Assembly: GCA_947628495.1 (NCBI GenBank)
Contig: CANRAC010000027.1
Location: forward strand, 1-10,291
Length of the DNA stretch: 10,291 nt
Origin: an uncultured Bacilli bacterium
GTDB taxonomy: Bacteria; Bacillota_I; Bacilli_A; RF39; UBA660
Direction of reading: 5' to 3'
The first letter of the stretch is position 1; the number at the start of each line of letters is the position of its first letter. This document shows positions 6,533-10,291 of this stretch, one piece after another. Made by a program: the position numbers and the translations under genes. A model generated the notes under the pieces. The model had not been told where the DNA came from, searched no databases, and saw only the letters and a list, made by a program, of their open reading frames with translations.

Positions 6533-7900
6533 ATGAATATAGTTTTGAGTGGCCCTAGTGGTTCAGGAAAGGGTACAATTACTGAAATTTTAATGAAAAA
6601 GATGGGGTATAAAAAATTTACAACCTGCACTACTAGAAAACCACGTGAAAATGAAAAAGACGGCTTTGACTATTATTTTATTTCAAAAGAAAAATTTATA
6701 GAATATATTAATAAAGGATTAATGCATAATGTAAGAGAATATGGTGGGAACTATTATGGTAGTTTTGAAAAAAATATGGATAATATTGAATCAAATGCAC
6801 CAATAATATTTCAATTAACGCCAGATAGAGCAGTTAAAATGAAAGAAGTTAATCCTAATACTATATTAATATTAGTGTTACCACCAAATGTAAATGAATT
6901 AAATAATAGGAGAAGTGATAGATCATCTAAACGTATTGAAGATGATATTAAAAATTTATGTGATGCAAAAGATTATGATTTTGTTTTAATAAATGATGAT
7001 TTGGATTTTGCTGTTTCACAATTGATTGATATTATAAAAAAATTTGAGTCAAATGATTTTACCAAAAATTCTACTGAAGTCAATCAAATAATTTCCGATT
7101 TTATAAAACAATTTAATAATATCAGTTTGTCATCAAAAGTTGAAAAAGTATTTAATAAGGAAGTAGCTGATTCTTGGGATGATAAATCAAGATTTGTAAC
7201 ATATCATGGAATAAAAAATCCTATTACAAACGAAATTATGATGAACATTTATAACGGGATGTCAATTGCAGATATAGGATGTGGTACTGGAAAGTTAATT
7301 AGTAAAATTGATAAAAGAATTAACAATAGTTTCTTAATTGGTTTAGATATAAGTGAGGATATGATACTACATTCTCAAGGAAAAATTTTAACAGGAAACA
7401 ATAAAATTTTATTTATTAATGATGATTTTATGAAATATGATTTTAAAAATAGATTTGATATGATTATATTTAGTTACGTATTGCATCACATGGATAATCC
7501 TATTGAAGCACTAAGGCGTGCAAAAGAATTATTAACTAACAATGGTAATATTCTGTTTTCCGTCCCTGGAACTAATTATCTTTTAGAAACATTTGATCCT
7601 AAAGAATTGTTAGGAAGATATAGTTTAGAAGAAATGGATGAAATAGTAAATGAAGCAGGATTATATTCTTTATCTGCCTGTAGAAATAACTTTTTAATGA
7701 CATTTAATTCTTATGAAATGTATATTGAATATTTAAAGAGTATTGGAACATACCAAAAAATTAACAATTATACAAATGAAGAATGGAATTGCGAGTTCAA
7801 TAAGAAAATATTAGCTAGATTTAACGCTACAAAATATATAACAGGGGAATACTTAACTTACAACTGTAGAGATAAATCAAAAATTTTAAGAAGGAATTAA
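6533..7900 (+). CDS. Guanylate-kinase-like domain fused to a SAM-dependent methyltransferase
   Basis: This 455-residue protein joins two enzymes. Residues 1-172 are guanylate-kinase-like: P-loop GPSGSGKGT (7-15), TTRKPREN with Arg35 and Arg38, DYYF (46-49), GGNYYGS (71-77) and a closing VLINDD (151-156). True guanylate kinases convert GMP to GDP and have about 190-210 residues, so this domain is slightly short. By-eye alignment with yeast guanylate kinase puts Asn66 and Thr96 where the guanine-contacting Glu and Asp normally lie, so the substrate is uncertain. After a linker (about 173-200), residues about 203-455 form a class I methyltransferase: motif I IADIGCGTGKL (245-255), acidic Asp272 in LIGLDIS, INDDF (295-299), and IIFSYVLHHMDNP (311-323) with the following helix and FSVPG strand. 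The C-terminal part (about 380-455) may bind substrate. GGGGGAG upstream supports the ATG. The next gene starts one base after the stop. Arg codons are 16 AGA/AGG to 3 CGT. The methyl acceptor is unknown; a nucleotide is plausible. Confidence 0.88.
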   Translation: MNIVLSGPSGSGKGTITEILMKKMGYKKFTTCTTRKPRENEKDGFDYYFISKEKFIEYINKGLMHNVREYGGNYYGSFEKNMDNIESNAPIIFQLTPDRAVKMKEVNPNTILILVLPPNVNELNNRRSDRSSKRIEDDIKNLCDAKDYDFVLINDDLDFAVSQLIDIIKKFESNDFTKNSTEVNQIISDFIKQFNNISLSSKVEKVFNKEVADSWDDKSRFVTYHGIKNPITNEIMMNIYNGMSIADIGCGTGKLISKIDKRINNSFLIGLDISEDMILHSQGKILTGNNKILFINDDFMKYDFKNRFDMIIFSYVLHHMDNPIEALRRAKELLTNNGNILFSVPGTNYLLETFDPKELLGRYSLEEMDEIVNEAGLYSLSACRNNFLMTFNSYEMYIEYLKSIGTYQKINNYTNEEWNCEFNKKILARFNATKYITGEYLTYNCRDKSKILRRN

Positions 7901-7901
7901 T

Positions 7902-9758
7902 ATGATTATTTATAGTAATAGTATCAAAAATTTTTGTAATGAAGTGACAAATATATCTTCAATATTAACTAATAAATTCAAAGATGTATTTCATAAGTTT
8001 AGTAATAAATCAGAAATCGAATCTTGGAACAATTCTTTAAAATATTTTTCTGATATTTTATCAGAAACGAATCTTGATAATACAGTAACTATTACTTTAG
8101 AATACAATTTGCCACTAACTTCAAACAGAATAGATTTAATCTTGACCGGTTATAACAATTGTAAAAATCCCATTGTTTTAGTTTTTGAATTAAAACAATG
8201 GGAAAATGTAAGTAATATAGTTGATAGTAATTATTTAGTTCAAACTTTTTTGAATGGTAGCTTACAAGATGTCATTCATCCAGGTTATCAAGTTTGGTCT
8301 TATTCTGAAATTTTAAAAAATTATAATGAATACATTCAAGAAAATAATGTAGAAATAATATCATGTTTGTTAATGCATAACTACAAATTTAGAAATAATG
8401 ATATATTATTACAGGAAAAGTATAATGGATTTATGAAAGATATTTTCTATTTTGGAGTTGATGATAAAAAGAAATTAATTAATTTTTTGAAATCAAATAT
8501 TGTTTATGGTGATAATGGTCAGATTATAAAAAATGTAGATAATTCAAAAATAAAGCCTTCTTTTAAGTTACAAAATGAAATAAATAATTTGATTGGAAAT
8601 AATAAATTTTTTAATTTAATTGATCAGCAAATCATAATTTATGATAATATTTTATCAATTATTAAAAATCGAAAAGAAAATAATGTGATTATAGTTAAGG
8701 GGAAACCGGGAACTGGCAAATCAATATTAGCTATAAATTTATTAAATGCAATAGTTAATATGGGAAGAACTTGTCAATATGTGACGAGAAATACCGCTCC
8801 ACGAGTAGTTTATTCTTATAGACTTAAGGGAGAAATGAAGAAAAATTATATTGACTTTCTTTTTAAGTCATCAGGCAGTTATACTGACATAATTGATAAA
8901 AGTATAGATACTTTAATAGTTGATGAAGCACAATGTTTGACTGAAAAGTCTGGACTCTTTAATAATTATGGTATCAACCAAATAATGGAAATAATCAAAA
9001 GTTCTAAAAATTCAATATTTTTTATAGATGAATTACAACAAGTTCATTTAAATGATATAGGTACAATTCAAAATATAAAGAAATTTGCTAGTGATTTGAA
9101 CTATAAGATTACGGAATTATCATTAGATTATCAATTTAGATGCAATGGTTCTGATGAATATTTAACTTTTATTGATTATATATTAGGATTCAATAATAAG
9201 TTTGATAATAAAATTATAAATTATGATTTTAGAGTGATTGATACGCCACAACAATTATTTGAATTAATAAAGCAAAAAAATGAAATATATGATGCTCGTT
9301 TACTAGCTGGATATTGCTGGAACTGGAATAAAGAAGAGTTAAATAACACAAATTATCATGATATTAAAATAGAAGATTTTGAAATAAGTTGGAATTTGGG
9401 GCAAAACCAAACATATGCAATAGATGAGTCAATTAATGAAGCCGGGTGCATTCATTCAGTTCAAGGATTAGAATTTGATTATGTAGGTATTATAATTGGG
9501 GATGATATAAAATATAGAAATGGTAATATCATAACTGATTATGAATCTCATGGATCAGCTGATCCATCCTTTAAAGGTATAAAGAAAATGTTTAAGGACA
9601 ACTATGAAGAAGCTATAAATAAAGCTGATATGTTAATTAAAAATGCATATAGGGTCTTATTGACAAGAGGTTCTAAAGGGTGTTATATTTACTGTCAAGA
9701 TGAACAATATAGGGAATTTATAAAAAAAATTGTTCAAGATATTAAATTTTACTCATAA
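7902..9758 (+). CDS. DUF2075 superfamily 1 helicase with an N-terminal PD-(D/E)XK-like nuclease domain
   Basis: This 618-residue protein appears to have two parts. In residues about 60-200, ITLEYNLPLTSNRIDLIL then IVLVFELKQW give Glu67, Asp78 and Glu96-x-Lys98, the pattern of PD-(D/E)XK nucleases; this is a motif-level call. Residues about 255-618 match the DUF2075 (Schlafen group 3-like) helicase/ATPase: Walker A GKPGTGKS (267-274), Walker B LIVDEAQCL (338-346), motif III SIFFIDELQQV (371-381), LDYQFRCNG (408-416), motif V HSVQGLEFDYVG (518-529) and motif VI AYRVLLTRG (582-590). All ATPase motifs look intact. The family is presumed to move on DNA or RNA using ATP; its members are often found in accessory regions. 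The start is supported by GAAGGAA (7890-7896) inside the end of the previous gene, so the two genes are probably translated from one mRNA. It is cytoplasmic, with no signal or membrane segment. Confidence 0.87.
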   Translation: MIIYSNSIKNFCNEVTNISSILTNKFKDVFHKFSNKSEIESWNNSLKYFSDILSETNLDNTVTITLEYNLPLTSNRIDLILTGYNNCKNPIVLVFELKQWENVSNIVDSNYLVQTFLNGSLQDVIHPGYQVWSYSEILKNYNEYIQENNVEIISCLLMHNYKFRNNDILLQEKYNGFMKDIFYFGVDDKKKLINFLKSNIVYGDNGQIIKNVDNSKIKPSFKLQNEINNLIGNNKFFNLIDQQIIIYDNILSIIKNRKENNVIIVKGKPGTGKSILAINLLNAIVNMGRTCQYVTRNTAPRVVYSYRLKGEMKKNYIDFLFKSSGSYTDIIDKSIDTLIVDEAQCLTEKSGLFNNYGINQIMEIIKSSKNSIFFIDELQQVHLNDIGTIQNIKKFASDLNYKITELSLDYQFRCNGSDEYLTFIDYILGFNNKFDNKIINYDFRVIDTPQQLFELIKQKNEIYDARLLAGYCWNWNKEELNNTNYHDIKIEDFEISWNLGQNQTYAIDESINEAGCIHSVQGLEFDYVGIIIGDDIKYRNGNIITDYESHGSADPSFKGIKKMFKDNYEEAINKADMLIKNAYRVLLTRGSKGCYIYCQDEQYREFIKKIVQDIKFYS

Positions 9759-9786
9759 TATGTTAAAATATAGTTGAGGTGTAAAA

Positions 9787-10197
9787 ATGAAAAAGTATAA
9801 TGTTATCGTAATTTTTGATAAAGATATGAAAAAAACTTTAATGTGTAAGAGAACTAAAGAACCATATATGAATATGTATAATTTAGTTGGAGGAAAAATA
9901 GAAAAAGAAAAAGATGGTTTAAATGAAGCGTATAGAGAATTAGTTGAAGAAACTAATATTAATAAAGCTGATGTTTTATTAAAACATTTTATGAATATCG
10001 AATATGTTTCCTTTAACAAATTATTAGAAGTTTATTATGGAATTTTAAATAAAAATGTAGAGTTGATAGAAGAAGTTAATAAACTTGAGTGGGTTTCAAT
10101 TAATGATAATTTCTTTGATATGAATAAATATGCTGGAGAAGGTAATATAGGACATATAATTGAAGAAATAAAAATTGATTTAAACAATGATAATTAA
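9787..10197 (+). CDS. NUDIX hydrolase (MutT-like)
   Basis: This 136-residue, single-domain protein has the length usual for MutT-type enzymes, which cut nucleoside diphosphates linked to another group, such as (8-oxo-)dGTP, into a monophosphate and pyrophosphate or phosphate. The stretch CKRTKEPYMNMYNLVGGKIE (20-39) is typical of Bacillota proteins annotated as 8-oxo-dGTP diphosphatases. The Nudix box runs from Gly36 with the catalytic, metal-binding REL-V-EE core at 50-55 intact. Two box positions deviate: the first Glu is Lys42 (with Glu41 next to it) and the Gly after EE-x is Asn57. The substrate cannot be told from sequence. GAGGTG at 9776-9781 sets the start, 28 bases after the helicase stop. 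No convincing promoter lies in that gap, so it is probably the last gene of the cassette operon. In this setting it may remove or recycle the nucleotide made by the upstream kinase-methyltransferase; that is inference. Confidence 0.9.
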   Translation: MKKYNVIVIFDKDMKKTLMCKRTKEPYMNMYNLVGGKIEKEKDGLNEAYRELVEETNINKADVLLKHFMNIEYVSFNKLLEVYYGILNKNVELIEEVNKLEWVSINDNFFDMNKYAGEGNIGHIIEEIKIDLNNDN

Positions 10198-10228
10198 TAG
10201 TATTGTAATTAAAAAGAGGGTGTAATAT

Positions 10229-10261
10229 AAAGTGTGTAAGTTGAAAAATGAACACACTTTT
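10229..10261 (+). terminator. Hairpin after the NUDIX gene, probable terminator
   Basis: AAAGTGTGT (10229-10237) pairs perfectly over 9 bp with ACACACTTT (10252-10260) around a 14-base loop. Only four T residues follow (10258-10261, three of them in the stem), so termination may be weak. The position, 31 bases after the NUDIX stop, fits the end of the operon. The same dyad could instead belong to the end of an insertion sequence lying to the right. Confidence 0.5.
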
Positions 10262-10291
10262 CAAATGTAATAAAAATGATAAAATAAAAGA

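Noticed and set aside
9761..9769. Extended -10 TGTTAAAAT before the NUDIX gene
   Set aside because: There is no -35 and the predicted start would fall on the SD at 9776-9781, leaving no leader. Co-transcription with the helicase gene is simpler.
9753..10019. Minus-strand open frame of 88 codons
   Set aside because: It is the reverse of the NUDIX gene, whose catalytic box is unmistakable on the plus strand. The low-complexity Phe/Leu/Ile/Ser content is typical of reversed AT-rich coding DNA.
1..10291. dif site, tRNA or rRNA genes, CRISPR repeats
   Set aside because: I looked for a Bacillus-like dif core near the recombinase, for tRNA-like cloverleafs in the gaps and for regularly spaced repeats, and saw none. 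This was by eye; a covariance-model scan would be decisive.

Overview
The window is AT-rich DNA from a low-GC Gram-positive bacterium. TTA and AAA/AAT codons dominate, Shine-Dalgarno (SD) sequences are GGAGG-like, and promoters look like sigma-A sites (TTGACC-17-TATGAT; extended -10 TGTTATAAT). TGA appears to act as a stop (ATGA overlap at 290-293), which suggests the standard bacterial code rather than the Mycoplasma code. A gut Bacillota lineage (Erysipelotrichales or RF39-like) would fit, but no marker here fixes the genus. All genes are on the + strand.

Left part, 1-5830, looks like ordinary chromosome. It holds the end of a small unknown gene overlapping a XerC/XerD-type tyrosine recombinase (290-1189). 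Next is a membrane-anchored WG-repeat protein with its own promoter and terminator (1245-2930). Pyruvate, phosphate dikinase follows (3027-5669) behind an extended -10 promoter and a GGAGG ribosome site. A hairpin plus T-run at 5790-5831 closes this part.

Right part, 5866-10197, looks like an accessory cassette. It contains an XRE-family regulator, a 37-residue small ORF, a fusion of a guanylate-kinase-like domain to a SAM-dependent methyltransferase, a PD-(D/E)XK-like nuclease domain fused to a DUF2075 superfamily 1 helicase, and a NUDIX hydrolase. The genes are tightly spaced and most have their own SD. Arginine codon use changes sharply: AGA/AGG dominate in the cassette (38 of 46 by hand count) versus mixed CGN/AGR in the recombinase (9 CGN, 7 AGR), which suggests horizontal acquisition. 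A 9-bp hairpin follows the NUDIX gene, and the DNA running off the right edge may be the start of an insertion sequence.

The three cassette enzymes with predicted activities point to nucleotides and nucleic acid: a nucleotide kinase joined to a methyltransferase, a nucleoside-diphosphate-X hydrolase, and a nuclease-helicase. Together with the XRE regulator this resembles a mobile defence or nucleotide-modification module. In the kinase domain the phosphate-binding residues are kept, but by-eye alignment suggests the residues that recognise guanine in true guanylate kinases are replaced, so its substrate may not be GMP. That is inference; no experimental function can be read from the sequence.
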